Shown here piece after piece: positions 40,974 through 52,422 of a stretch of 64,000 nucleotides of DNA (positions are counted from its first letter, which is position 1; each line of letters opens with the position of its first letter). Location of the stretch: the NCBI GenBank assembly GCA_018389105.1, contig JACATO010002139.1, positions 1 to 64,000 of the forward strand. The letters are read 5' to 3'. Under the pieces are notes generated by a model, which made no database searches, was not told the origin of the DNA, and saw nothing but the letters and a program-made list of their open reading frames with translations. The position numbers and the translations under genes are program-made. Source of the stretch: Nautilus pompilius. Its lineage: Eukaryota > Mollusca > Cephalopoda > Nautilida > Nautilidae.

Positions 40974-41530
40974 CTCTCTCTCTCTGTACTGATATCATCT
41001 CTTTCCTTCTCTGTACTGACGTCATCCCTCTCTCTGACGTCATATATCTCTTCTCAGTACTGATATCATCTCTCTCCTCTGTACTGATATCATCTCTTTC
41101 CTTCTCTGTACTGACGTCATATATCTCTTCTCAGTACTGATATCATCTCTCTCCTCTGTACTGACGTCATCCCTCTCTCTGACGTCATATATCTCTTCTC
41201 AGTACTGATATCATCTCTCTCCTCTGTACTGATATCATCTCTTTCCTTCTCTGTACTGACGTCATATATCTCTTCTCAGTACTGATATCATCTCTCTCCT
41301 CTGTACTGACGTCATCTCTCTCTCTGACGTCATATATCTCTTCTCAGTACTGATATCATCTCTCTCCTCTGTACTGACGTCATCCCTCTCTCTGACGTCA
41401 TATATCTCTTCTCAGTACTGATATCATCTCCCTCTGTACTGACGTCATCCCTCTCTCTGACGTCATATATCTTTTCTCAGTACTGATATCATCTCTCTCC
41501 TTCTCTGTACTTACGTCATTCCTCTCTCTC
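40974..41530 (+). repeat. Minisatellite packed with CRE palindromes
   Basis: Pyrimidine-rich array built from GTACTGACGTCAT, CTGACGTCATATATCTCTTC and CAGTACTGATATCAT modules. Twelve perfect TGACGTCA octamers start at 41017, 41035, 41112, 41162, 41180, 41257, 41307, 41325, 41375, 41393, 41440 and 41458; a decayed one (TTACGTCA) is at 41511. Ten TGATATCA-type palindromes are interleaved. A 145 bp higher-order unit occurs twice (41017-41161 and 41162-41306), apparently without a difference, followed by 68, 65 and 71 bp units. TGACGTCA is the palindromic consensus for CREB/ATF bZIP proteins; actual binding is untested. Confidence 0.95.
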
Positions 41531-42229
41531 ACGAACACACGAACGCAAATCTAAAATTAAAGCGATTTACTAGGAACTTCTTTAACATCTGTCAGCAACT
41601 TTTATAGAATGGCGTATTATCAAATTTAATACCCGCATTAATCATCCGCAGTGAGTAAATAATTACTCAGAAAGACAAATTTATAATGACAACAATATCT
41701 GATGAAAACAGATTTATTAAATTGATGATTCATGTCTCAAGTTTTCAGACAACAGTACAGTTACATTTATAAAAGTTTACTGCTAAGCTAATGTAAATCC
41801 TGCCCAGCGACACTAATTGGGCACCCTTATTTACCATAGTTTGTATATTTCAGATGTGAATATGGGATGTCTGCAGTCTGTCGTGGAGGAAAGACATAAT
41901 TCGTGTGCGTCGAAGAACTGCTCCAGTTCTGTCGGATGCAGCGAAGTTTTAAATTTAACCCTGTACCGACGGAGCCCACTGATATTTAATGCTCATTACA
42001 ATCTGACAGAGGATTGAAGGCTTTCATCATCTAAGCCCTGATATAAATCTGTTCCAGCAGAGGGAGCACCTGGATTGATCAGATGGAGGAGGCCAGGGTA
42101 CGGGAGCCTATAGAGAAACTGGTTAGTTCTGTGGCACAGAGTGGGTAGAAGCTCTAACTCCACCAAATGCGTACATGAGGAAGTTGACCGTCTTTTCTCT
42201 TTATTTGGCGTTTTCCACTTCCGCAGGGC
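41531..42229. other. No recognised gene
   Basis: Nothing recognised apart from short open frames. Confidence 0.5.
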
Positions 42230-42332
42230 CGCGCATGCCCACAGTTCTGAACCGGTAAACACGCCGAAGAGTCTGGTCTGGGCGATTTTAAGGTGAACTC
42301 TACTGCTAACTGTGCTACAGGCGCCGGAAAAC
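42230..42332 (-). mobile_element. Possible tRNA-like SINE fragment
   Basis: On the minus strand GCGCCTGTAGCACAGTTAGC looks like the start and A box of a tRNA-like head, with GGTTCAGAACT as a poor B box further on. It lacks a clear body or tail. Low certainty. Confidence 0.35.
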
Positions 42333-42703
42333 CAGACACTAACTGGTTGGTGGTTGTTTTCTTTATTTAAATTAGAACTGACCGTTTTACATTAACAAAA
42401 TACATTGCGATTGCTTCATAAATATTTAAAGAATTAGTAAAGAAAGTTTTGTTTGTTTGTTTTTTTTTAAACTTTAATATAACTTCTTTTCGGAATTAAC
42501 AGGAAATGAAAGATAAACGGCACCGGAGCCGACGGATGTCAGGTTTGTTGCTGCTATTTAAAGAATTTGTAAATCAGAAACAAAAGACAGTGGAATGTTG
42601 TTTCATGTTTCGAGGAAAAAAGCAAGCTAAACTGAGAGTTTTTCCACTTGATCAGACGATTTATGAAACAAAATCCTTTTATTTTTAAGTTAACTCTTTG
42701 TCT
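42333..42703. other. No recognised gene
   Basis: Only short chance frames. Confidence 0.5.
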
Positions 42704-42735
42704 CCCCCCCCCCCCCACACACACACACACACACC
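42704..42735. repeat. C run and (AC)n microsatellite
   Basis: A homopolymer of about 13 C followed by about ten AC units. Confidence 0.95.
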
Positions 42736-42847
42736 TCCGCTAACGTTTTCTGTTCGGTTTCTGAATGACACTATATCGAAGAATTGCAAGCTATAGACGG
42801 ACAGGACAACCGCCAGATGGCACCACTGTTTTGCATTATTTCCGTAC

Positions 42848-42848
<1 letters not shown>

Positions 42849-42912
<64 letters not shown>
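42849..42912. repeat. (AAT)n microsatellite
   Basis: About 21 uninterrupted AAT units, giving open poly-Asn or poly-Leu frames that are not genes. Confidence 0.97.
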
Positions 42913-43109
42913 TTAAATAGAGTGAATGGAGTAAAATTAAACATCAGACGTTCGACGCCGAATTGATTTTGAAAAAAATTAACCAAATTTTAAAATGCTG
43001 AATCTGAAATTAGCCAACATTTGAGACTACGAAGCGCCGAAAATTAACTGACAGAGGAACCCTACTGGAACTCGTCGTTATATCAGATTTTGAAGGAAAT
43101 CAGAGAGCT

Positions 43110-43277
43110 GCTAGAAAAAAACCCCAGGTGACTCCCTGGTAAAGAAGAACACAACCAAACAAACAAACAAAAGCCGAGCCAAGAAGTTACGCCAAACCAA
43201 ACCGGGGTAGATCGGGGCTCGGACCTTCGACTCTGGCAGTTCAGTAGCCAACCACTGGGCCGCAGACCCGTCGCGCT
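43110..43277 (-). mobile_element. tRNA-derived SINE-like element
   Basis: On the minus strand, A box TGCGGCCCAGTGG (43264-43252) and B box AGGTCCGAGCCCC (43226-43214), preceded by GCGCGACGGGTC. This is the best tRNA-like head in the window. A body with TTTGGCGTAAC and a (TTTG)n run follows, down to about 43110. Confidence 0.7.
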
Positions 43278-44789
43278 GTATTTTATAGAAATATATCAGG
43301 TCAGTGAACAGAAATCCTGTTGAGCTCATTTTTTTTTTTTTTTTTTGTTTTAATGCGGTTCACTTTCAGATGTGGCCGAGTTTATTGATTTGTGTTCTGC
43401 TCTACCGTAAGCAGGCTCACGTGTTTCTAGCTTTCAGGTTTAGGACACTAATATGGAAACACGGAAGTTTCAGAAACCCCGGTTGGAGTCATAGCGAAAA
43501 TAGTCACTTCCCCTTCCGGTCTTTTCTTCTGAAATGTTAAATCGCAAACAATCTTTTCTTAAAACTGCCAAGATTCCCATTTCAGACGGTGATGCTTCCA
43601 GCGCAGTACCCGGGAAACCTGGAATTACGACGAAGCTATTCTCTTGGTGGCTTGTAATAATGCAGCTTTTATTCGGCGAAGATGCGGTAGTCATCTTTTG
43701 GCGATGATTCGAAACGAGGCTGAGTGGCGATATAGTTTCTGTGGACGGGCACCGAGTTCTTTCTATGGAGTGTCCAGTCAGTCAACTGTCGCTGCTTCAA
43801 GCTGCAGCACCTAAGTAGTTTGTCGGTTTGCTTCAGTCGTGGGCTCGAGTCTTAAAGTGCGAGGAGAGGTCAGTGCGTGACCCGGAATGAAAAGTAGGTG
43901 ATGTGAAAGTTTTTCGGGTACACTAACCCAGAAAAGCTATTTACCTTGTAAAGTCGCCATGGGCCCATGCAGCGATTCTCAAATCAGCTCTACCGTTAAT
44001 TCATTCAAGGGATATGAAAATCAGTTGTTGTTCTACTCTCTGTCTGCCGCGAGATCCCGTCCCGCTAGCGTACAGAGCGGAGTGAAGGCAGGGGGTTGTG
44101 TGTGTACGTGTCGGTGAGAGCACAGTGTTCATTCAGGTTGTGGTGACTCATCTGGTATCTGCGCACAACCAGACCGAATATATCGACTGAAAGCACGAAA
44201 GACTCTTCTGAATAATAACTGGGAGGGATGACATAGTGTGCGAGGAGGAAAGGGGGTGGGGGGACGCAAGCGAAAAGACTGGTGCCGAAGAGGATAAGAA
44301 ACCACACAGATATTAAAACAGCAAAAACAACGGGGAGAGAGAGAAAACAGCAGCCGTCACCAGAGCATTCGAACGCGATCAGGTGTGGGGTGGGGGGTGG
44401 AGGGGTAGAAAACCCTCTTACCTGTTGCTGTACAGCTATCTAGACTCTGGTAGAAGCTGATGGTCCAGGGTCGTGATGTTACGCAAAAGAAATTCCCCGC
44501 AAAGTTCGCCGGTTAGCGAGAATTCATGGCCGATCGTATATTTACAGGCATCATTGTAGTGTATTATTTAGTAGTCGTCCTTTCCTGTCTTTAGGAAAAA
44601 CCTCTGGAAGGTTCAATCAATAATCCAACAACACGAAATAAAGCCATCTGTACAACACGGAAGCTTGCTCAATGAAACATGGCACGTCTACGAATACTGG
44701 GCACACTTACCGCTTTGTAGCTAAATGTATTTCTGTATCTTTAGCAAACACATCCGCATGCATCGGTTATGTACATGACCCTGGCCAAA
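43278..44789. other. No recognised gene
   Basis: GC rises here. A tRNA-like patch (GGGCTCGAGTC near 43841) may be a SINE scrap. No gene recognised. Confidence 0.45.
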
Positions 44790-44995
44790 GGCTACGGAAC
44801 CGTGTGGAAGAACGTACCTACCTGTGGGCTTCCGCGTCCTTAATGGAGAAACGGACAAAACTGTGAAATGAGACAGGGATACAGATGATTTTTTTACCCA
44901 TCCTGATAACATGTGGGACTACTCAGTTAGAAATGGTCCGTCTATATGAACATCGACTTATAGATAGATCTGTTTGTTATTTCTAAGCTAAGGCA
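44790..44995 (+). repeat. Dispersed repeat family A, copy 5
   Basis: Plus-strand copy: CGTACCTACCTGTGGGCTTC, CCTTAATGGA, GGACAAAACTGTGAAATGAG, ACAGGGATACAGATGAT and ACTACTCAGTTAGAAATGGTC. It continues to TTGTTATTTCTAAGCTA, which matches the end of copy 4 (TTATTTCTAGGCTA). The middle is shortened compared with the other copies. Confidence 0.75.
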
Positions 44996-45275
44996 AAAAC
45001 TTATGGCCATTTTTTTTAATTTTTTTTAAATTAATCAGAAGAATAATTGCATCTAAAACGGTGATAAGAAGAACGACGGGCAAACTCGGTGAATAAGCTC
45101 GCGTCTGTATATCACTGCTGCAGCGAACACTAAAAGAAAGATTTACAAACAGAAAAAATACTGCCATCAAAATAATGGCCAAAAGCTTTCTGACTGGCAG
45201 ATGATTTGGAATTGGAAAACTTGATTTAGTCTTACGGTTCTGTGATACTCTAGCTAGGTGCATGTGCCAGCTGGA

Positions 45276-45276
<1 letters not shown>

Positions 45277-45310
<34 letters not shown>

Positions 45311-45315
45311 TCTCT

Positions 45316-45351
<36 letters not shown>
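45277..45351. repeat. (CT)n microsatellite
   Basis: About 75 bp of CT with two CATC interruptions. Arg-Glu frames on the minus strand are artefacts. Confidence 0.95.
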
Positions 45352-45354
<3 letters not shown>

Positions 45355-47476
45355 CGGTTTTTTTGCCTTTTTAAAAGCAACAATGAATAACTTTGAAAAA
45401 AATGAAAATATGTAATATTCATGTGACAGATTTTTATTTTTCTTGTCATGAAGAAAATTAGATTTTGTGAAAACCATGAATACTTAAAGCGCTGGCCAAT
45501 CGATCTATTAACTGCCGCGCGTGCTTTGTTCTCTGTTTTCTTTGTAACTGAATTAATGGAGAAAGAAAAAAAAAATAGTAGAATTTTGTTAGAATTTTAC
45601 GCTTTACATCAAATTCTCGCCTGTACTGCCATCAGAACTGATACAGTGTGGAGTAATCACAAATATATTTATCAGAAAAATTGAATTGCTCGGCGCTCAG
45701 TCTAAGAAAGGAAATCTTATTTTGAGATAATCTACCCGGCTTAGCACGAAATGTATTATTTCATCCAAGTCTTTGCAGTTCCAATTCTCGTTTGAGATCC
45801 AAACCCACCCGGCAGTGCCAATAAATCAGATGTTTGGAGTTCTAATAAAAAAATTAATTAAAGCAAAAGGCAGTATGAACTGGCATGTCGCAAGCAAATT
45901 CTGTCCCGTCTTGCAATCGATTGGTTTGACTGAGCTACTCTTTTCTCCCTTTGGTACAATACTAACTATCGACCTAAAATAAATTAAGCTTTGCGAGGTA
46001 CAGATATTAATTATCTCGTCTCTCTCTCTCTCTCTCTATATATATATAAACATATCGACACCAATATATTTCTTGACACATCTTCTGTTTATATAAATCT
46101 CGTATAAATTTTATGGATTTTTTTTTTTCAATTTTGGCCGCTGGTTTTATGCCAAATTGAAATTTAGCGACCGAAAGGAATTAATTAATTTCTTTGGGAA
46201 TTAAGCAGAATTTCTTAACGTTTTTAAAATCTCCTCTGTGGTCAATAAATTAAGATTTCTTGCTAGCGAATTTTATTGCTGTATATTATTATTATTATTT
46301 ATTATTATTTGAAAGTTTTAGCATATTCAGTACTTTCCATTTATGATGAAAGGGAGATAACTTTGTGCAATATTTCAAACTGTGATGTTATCCTCATGGC
46401 TCATCTCCGGATCTTCGATAAACCAGACTAGCAGAGAGAGGAGACCTTGTGTCGAGCGCTCCCAGCAACTCTTCGGTTTTAGATGCGGGAGGAAAGCGGG
46501 AGAGCCCGTGTAAAGAAAACAAACGAACAAGCCGGCCGGGGAGGGCTATCGCTGAAGCTAACCCGCTTAGCTTAACGTTCAGGCGGGGCCACGGATTATC
46601 CGGTTTGCGTGTTAAAACGAACTGGACACAAAATACGCGCACGCAGCCAGAGGTCTCCCAGTCAGGGCCGCGGCAGCTTCCGGTTTATCCCCCCCCCACA
46701 CACATTTTTTTCTAAAATTTAATGGTGCGAGTAAAAGTTATCGCTAATGGCTGTCTTCAGTTATGACGGGGTAACGAAAGACACTTCGCTGACGTATTTC
46801 GCTGTTCTTTCAGCTTCCGGTGGCCCTTCGTCACAGGGAGCGCGAACCCTAGTATCTGTTAACGATCTGAAGGTGTAGTCAACATAAAAGACTCGTATTT
46901 AGAAGGAAACCCCCCTCCCCCTGCTCACTTCCGGATATTTCTCCGCCTTTAATAAGCCAACAATTTTTCTTAGAAAAAAGGAAATGTATTATGCAGCAAA
47001 TGGCACATTTAGAAACAAGGCAAACACTCGAAATATACTTCAGCGACAGGCAGATGGCATTTAAAGTTCTTTAAACGTCGTGTAAAGATTGACCTTATTT
47101 AATTTGAAAATGCGAGATCATGCGGAGGGGAGGGTTCTGATCTTTAATTAGTTTTAACGACTGGCCTGACTAAGTTCCCTCCGCGGATCGGCGCTAGGAG
47201 GCCCGGCCCGGAAGTGTGGACCGTGTTCCTGACGAGAGAGAGAGGAAAGAAAGCTATAGCGTGAAATACAACAACAAAAGGACATTTATTCAGTTGTTGG
47301 TGATGTATGCAAACGGGGCTACTGCGACACAGGAAAGGTTTGTGCGAATAACTCCCTCTATTTCACCCTGGGGGACAGAAAATCTAAATTACGCTTGGAC
47401 TTCTCGATTTTAAGTCTCAAAAGCTTTAATGAAACTTCCGACTAACCTACGATCGCACACACGTTGGCCACAACTT
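45352..47476. other. No recognised gene
   Basis: AT-rich to about 46.4 kb, then a CpG-rich stretch (46430-46690) with many CG dinucleotides. (CT)n-(TA)n at about 46017-46047. No coding exon could be identified. Confidence 0.45.
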
Positions 47477-47527
47477 TTCTGTCATAAAAGAGGGTATTCC
47501 GATGAAGACAAGTCTTTTATGACAGAA
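47477..47527. other. Perfect 15 bp hairpin
   Basis: Arms 47477-47491 (TTCTGTCATAAAAGA) and 47513-47527 (TCTTTTATGACAGAA) are exact reverse complements around a 21-base loop. Further out GTTGG (47464-47468) could pair with CCAAC after an asymmetric internal loop. No second copy was noticed. Confidence 0.8.
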
Positions 47528-50500
47528 GTCCAACAATACCTTCAGCTATGCCGGTAGTTTAACAGTTCACACAGATGTAGGTACAAGCACTAGATGGACT
47601 CTTTCACAGGTAAGCCAACATACACACGGTCAGACAAACACACTATCCGCTATCTACCACGGAAGCAGCAGTGGTAGTGTTAAAACACACACTGACGACA
47701 GGGAAAGCGAAACAGTTAACAAATAACCTTAAATCAGACTGTTTAGTGTAGGAGAAGACCGGACCTATTTGTTACAAGGCAAAAGGTAGAAGCGTATGAC
47801 GTCGATTACAGCCTTATCTATGCGGTTAGTTACGAGTTAACGGTGCTGTAAGAAGCACCGATGCCCCCTATAATCCCCTTATTTGGAGCAGTATTTCAAT
47901 TCCGGTGGGGCTTTCTAATGCAATTTTTTAAAAAGAATTATCGTTCCGCTATGCGTCGATTTTGCTTTGTGCCCCGAGATAATTTACCAGAGCATATTAA
48001 CTAATGTTCACAGGTGAACGTACAGGTGTTCTTACTCGCCGCATGATTAAATTACATATGCGCGTGCACAAAGAGACAAACAACAACACAAAAATGTACG
48101 GAATAACGAATGCGGAGACCGATTGCATTAATAATCCCAGCAATGACCTGGATCGGGTATTAAAGCGATCTTACGAATGGGGTGGCACCGAAGGAGCCTT
48201 TCTCGGATTTCTGCTGCGACGGGGCAGATCCTCGCTTGATGCCCCTGTGAAACTTACCTCCCCCCCCCTCTACCTGCCGGTCGAGGCCTCGTCCCCGATA
48301 CCTGAGACGCCCCCAATCACCGGCGGAATCTGAAGGCAGGCGGTGACGGACCGACAGGGAAGCGGGGTGGTGTTTGTCTGGAGAGAGAGAGAGACACCGG
48401 CTTTCGGAATTCTCCCTTAACAATCTGACACCACGGCTCCCGTTTTTGATCTCTTATGGGGAAAGAGTTAAAAAAAAGATCTCGGATAAATACGAATGCA
48501 CGGCCTCGGGAACCGCGTCGTTTGTTGGGGCACTGGAGCCGCCGGCGCGACATGTTTCCAGGCCCGTCATTTAAATATCCCGCTGATCATCGGTGACGTT
48601 GCATCTGAAGTTTTGACGCTTCCAAGCGGGTTGTCTGTCTGTTCTCCCCAGATACTCCAATGAACCGAGCTGTCTGGATGCTCTGCACAGCAGCTAGAGT
48701 GAAAAACCCGAGCCGGATTCTATCTCAGTGCTCTTAGGACCCCCATTTGCCCGCGAGATAAACCACCGGCGGCTGCATTCTACATTCATACGTAGAGCTT
48801 CCACGACAGAATTCCCCTTTTCTATATCGGGAATTTTCGGTCGCGATCCTTCACCAGCCCCCTGACGATCCAGTGGCCTTCTGTTCGCTCTATACGTTCC
48901 AGGAACCTGGGACGCGTGATGTGCTGTACTTATACGGCACGAAATAGCAGCACCGACCGTTTCCCAGTATGTACAGTGATTTCGGTGAGATCCGACCTGA
49001 CGCTGGGCTCGGCAGTGGCAAGAAGACCGTCTGGAGAAACAACCGAACCAGACATGAACGCATCTGACCCTGCAATAACCCGCTTTGAAGAATATCGTCC
49101 GCCCAGCAGAAATCCCGAAGCGGTGAGAATAGTTGACCGACTAGCCGTATACCTGATTAATTAAGTCCGGTTGTGACCGACGGGTGACCAGGACCACGTG
49201 GACACGCTGTGTCTTCGCTTACCAGGGAAAGTACCGACACAAACGATCAGCGTAGCAACTGACTGGTCGCTTAGCACACAGAACAAGCTTCATTCGGTAA
49301 CTGTACCCCTGCCCCGGATCCTGACTGTCTTCGAACGGTGACACACAAAAAAAAACTGCCTTAACCGAATGCATTCAGCGGCAGTAGTTGCCACAGAAGT
49401 ATTTTGTGGTGATAATTAACAATTTAACTTATTAACGATGCTGGTTGGAACCGAGACTGAATTTATGTCCCAACAGCGTTTATTCGGGTAAGGACAGAAC
49501 ACAGAACAAACTCTCGTTCTCTACGCAACCTGCCGAGGATAACTAAGTCACTATACTCGGGTATCCGTTTCTCGGCGAGTGTGTGTGTGTGTTTTTTTAA
49601 AGTTATCGCTGAGCAATCGACGGTGCCGCCCGGACAAAACCGGCATCAGACTGGTAAGAAAAGCTGTCACCGAAGACCCCAACACCTCACTCTGTCGGTG
49701 CCTCGCCTACCTGGGTAAGGTGCTCTCGTGTTGGAAGCTGCAACTCGGTGCCTTCAAAGCGGACTTTCAGAAAGACGTGAAAGTCATTAGGACATGGAAG
49801 AAAACGAGAAGCAATGCGATGGTTGCTAACGAGAAAGGGTAACCCGCAGAGAGGATTTTCTTTCCGAAGGGAGGCCATTAGAGGAAGCTTTTACGGGGAA
49901 GAACGAGTGACATGAACTTTACGTTGGGAATACAGTGAAAACGATTCGTTCACGTACCGGCTCCGGCTCCGCGATCAGTAGCATATTGGAAATAGGTTAT
50001 TCCGCTATCTCTTATCTTCTTAGCATCTAATGAAGGCCATTGAATTTCCACTATTTCCGATCCGTGGAAGTTGGTGCAGTGAGCCATTAAAAGTCAAAAA
50101 AGACAAAACAATGTTTATACCAGGGATTTTTATCAATCCACAGTCAGAGTTTTTTTTTTTACTTCTGATTATCTGACTCTATACCAAAGGCGGAAGTGAT
50201 TTGGACTGGGCTCTGCCCAATGCAATTAAGTCCACCACCACCGCACACCCCAACAATGAAGGCGACGACTTGAAAGGCGTTTAGTGTAGAATCTATAATA
50301 ATCACTTAGCGAGTAACGAACCCACCCAGCATGGTAATATTTCAGAAATGAAGCGGGCGCCTTTTTATTTGACATGAAAAACATGTAGGCTGGAGGTTAT
50401 CTTCCAGAAAGACTCCCTTTACGTGTCAGGGGAAAGTATTCAGACTAACGGAAAACAAAAATCTGCCGGTTTTCATTGCACGCAGTGTTAACTTTCGCAC

Positions 50501-51149
50501 GATGGCAGAATTTTCGTACCATTTCGTCAGGGGGAAACTGTCCATTAGGAAGACGATAAGCGATGTACTGAATCTCTTGTTCCGCTAACTTTGCAAACAA
50601 GAGCGAGACCGACAGTTTTTAAACCGGAAATCACCTGCCACGAAATAAAATCGGTAGCGTGAGCGTGATGTGTTCTGAATATTATATTTAGATATTAACT
50701 TTACAGTCAAAGACACCTGGTAGTTTGTTATCTTCTTGCCGACACAAAATGGTCAACATCCTACATCCCTGTACAAGACACGATTAATAAAAACTTTCCA
50801 CGTCTTTTTCTTACCCCCTATGATGTCGGGTTTGAAATCATAAGCTAATAGACACCGAACACAATGCTAAATCATTTTAATTTTAACATCAAAGGGAACA
50901 CAAAAATGGCGACAGCAAAATACATATTTAAAGGAAATGTTAGGTTGCCGCTATATACATTTTCAACCAAAATATAATTCAGCATAAATATTTTAAGAAA
51001 AATTTTTTTTCAAAAAATGCAATTAGCTTTCCGCAGCAATGAGTGCATAGTGCGAACACCGGTGGAAAAATGATGGTGAGAAAGGAAGAGATTTTAAAAA
51101 TAAAGGAACAGAAAAGATTTTCATTGCTCAACTGGAACTTCAGTCCTCT
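47528..51149. other. No recognised gene (3.6 kb), partly CpG-rich
   Basis: CpG-dense patches at about 48200-48560 and 48900-49350 may be promoter-like, but no exon was recognised. An 87-codon frame at 49579-49842 is probably chance. Confidence 0.4.
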
Positions 51150-51310
51150 AGTGGTCCAGTTGGTTTACTGGACTGCTATGGTTGAGAGCTGGGCTCGGTG
51201 TCCCTCCCTCACTCATATAGTCCTTTCACCAGCTAGTCGGGTTGGTTTCCTCCCACATCTAAAATTGAGGAGTTCTGGTGGGATTTTACGAGTATCTGTA
51301 TAATCCGGGT
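51150..51310 (+). mobile_element. tRNA-derived SINE-like element
   Basis: A-box-like AGTGGTCCAGTTGG (51150-51163) and B-box-like GGGCTCGGTGTCCC (51191-51204). The body has TTTCACCAGCTAGTCGGGTTGG, recalling TTCACCAGCCGGTCGGGTGAG of the 26.9 kb element. A second tRNA-like patch (GCCGTGTGGTTAAGACGG, about 51486-51503) lies 330 bp further on, without a B box. Confidence 0.55.
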
Positions 51311-52422
51311 AGTGAGTGGTTTGGTTTTCTCAGACATTCTTTGTCACCATCTGGGTGTAATTTGCCGTCTTCGATCACGTGGCGCACAACACGGATAAAT
51401 CGTCGTCTGATAAACAAAGATTCAGTAATTTTTATGTCAGTCCGGCACAGGGCCTGGCCGAAATCCTGACGAGGCCAATGTTGCAGCCGTGTGGTTAAGA
51501 CGGAGTCCTTGCATCCAGAAGAATGAGAGGAAAATCTCTCGAAAATACACTGGACTGTTTTCCGTGCTCAGGAGGAACCACATTCCTGAATTCTGCGTGT
51601 TTGGCTGAAAATCGATATACGGGTATCCTAACATTTTCTTTAGGTGTGTATTTTGTCACCGTCACTCTCTCTTTTTTTAAATGCTAATTGAGAGATTATG
51701 CAATAGCTTCTTGGAAGCATTCGAGCCAAAATATAGTAAAACTGCTTTTGTAAATGATGTAGCCACCTCCATCCTGACAGCAATCAAGCAAACAGTAAGA
51801 CTGTGCGTGTCATTCCATGCGCCAACTCTCCATCTGCATTACGAATGAAGACCGAGTCCGTTTACACAAATTTCATTCTTGCTTCTTGCGCCTTTACAAT
51901 GCGACGGTGGTCGCCAGATGGTGATTCAAGATCTCTGGTGAAAACTGTTATAAAGTCTCAGGACGCCACAGGTCGTTATAACCGTCAACTGGCCGGTGTT
52001 CGAGTCCTCGCCAAAGAGCACATCGCGACCTGTAGAACTGGCAAGAAATATACAATCCAGCTGGAGAGGAATAACGGGTTGGTCGGCTATCGAGTGTTCA
52101 GCTTCTAATGGAACAAGTTGAGATATATAATTCAGCATGTACTAAATCATTTTCAACAATATCTCACGGTTACACAGAGTTTTTACAATTTTTTTGAAGG
52201 AAACATTTTCGAAATTCATTGTATTCCTTTTTCCGCTTTTTTTCCCTTTTTTAACCTAAGATCTGGATTGGCTGAAAGTCAGTATTCTTGTCAGTCCGCA
52301 ATCGAAAGGTGCGTAGTTTATATTCAACTATTATCTCTACTGATCTATAATTTATAAATATACGAATCTCCTGCTCTACCAAGTCTTCCTCAGAGACAGG
52401 GTTCATTTGTGTCCCGTCGTTT
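51311..52422. other. No recognised gene; 3' flank of the GPCR
   Basis: Nothing coding was recognised. TATAAA on the minus strand (52356-52351), about 70 bp past the GPCR stop, is a possible but weak polyadenylation signal. Confidence 0.45.
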
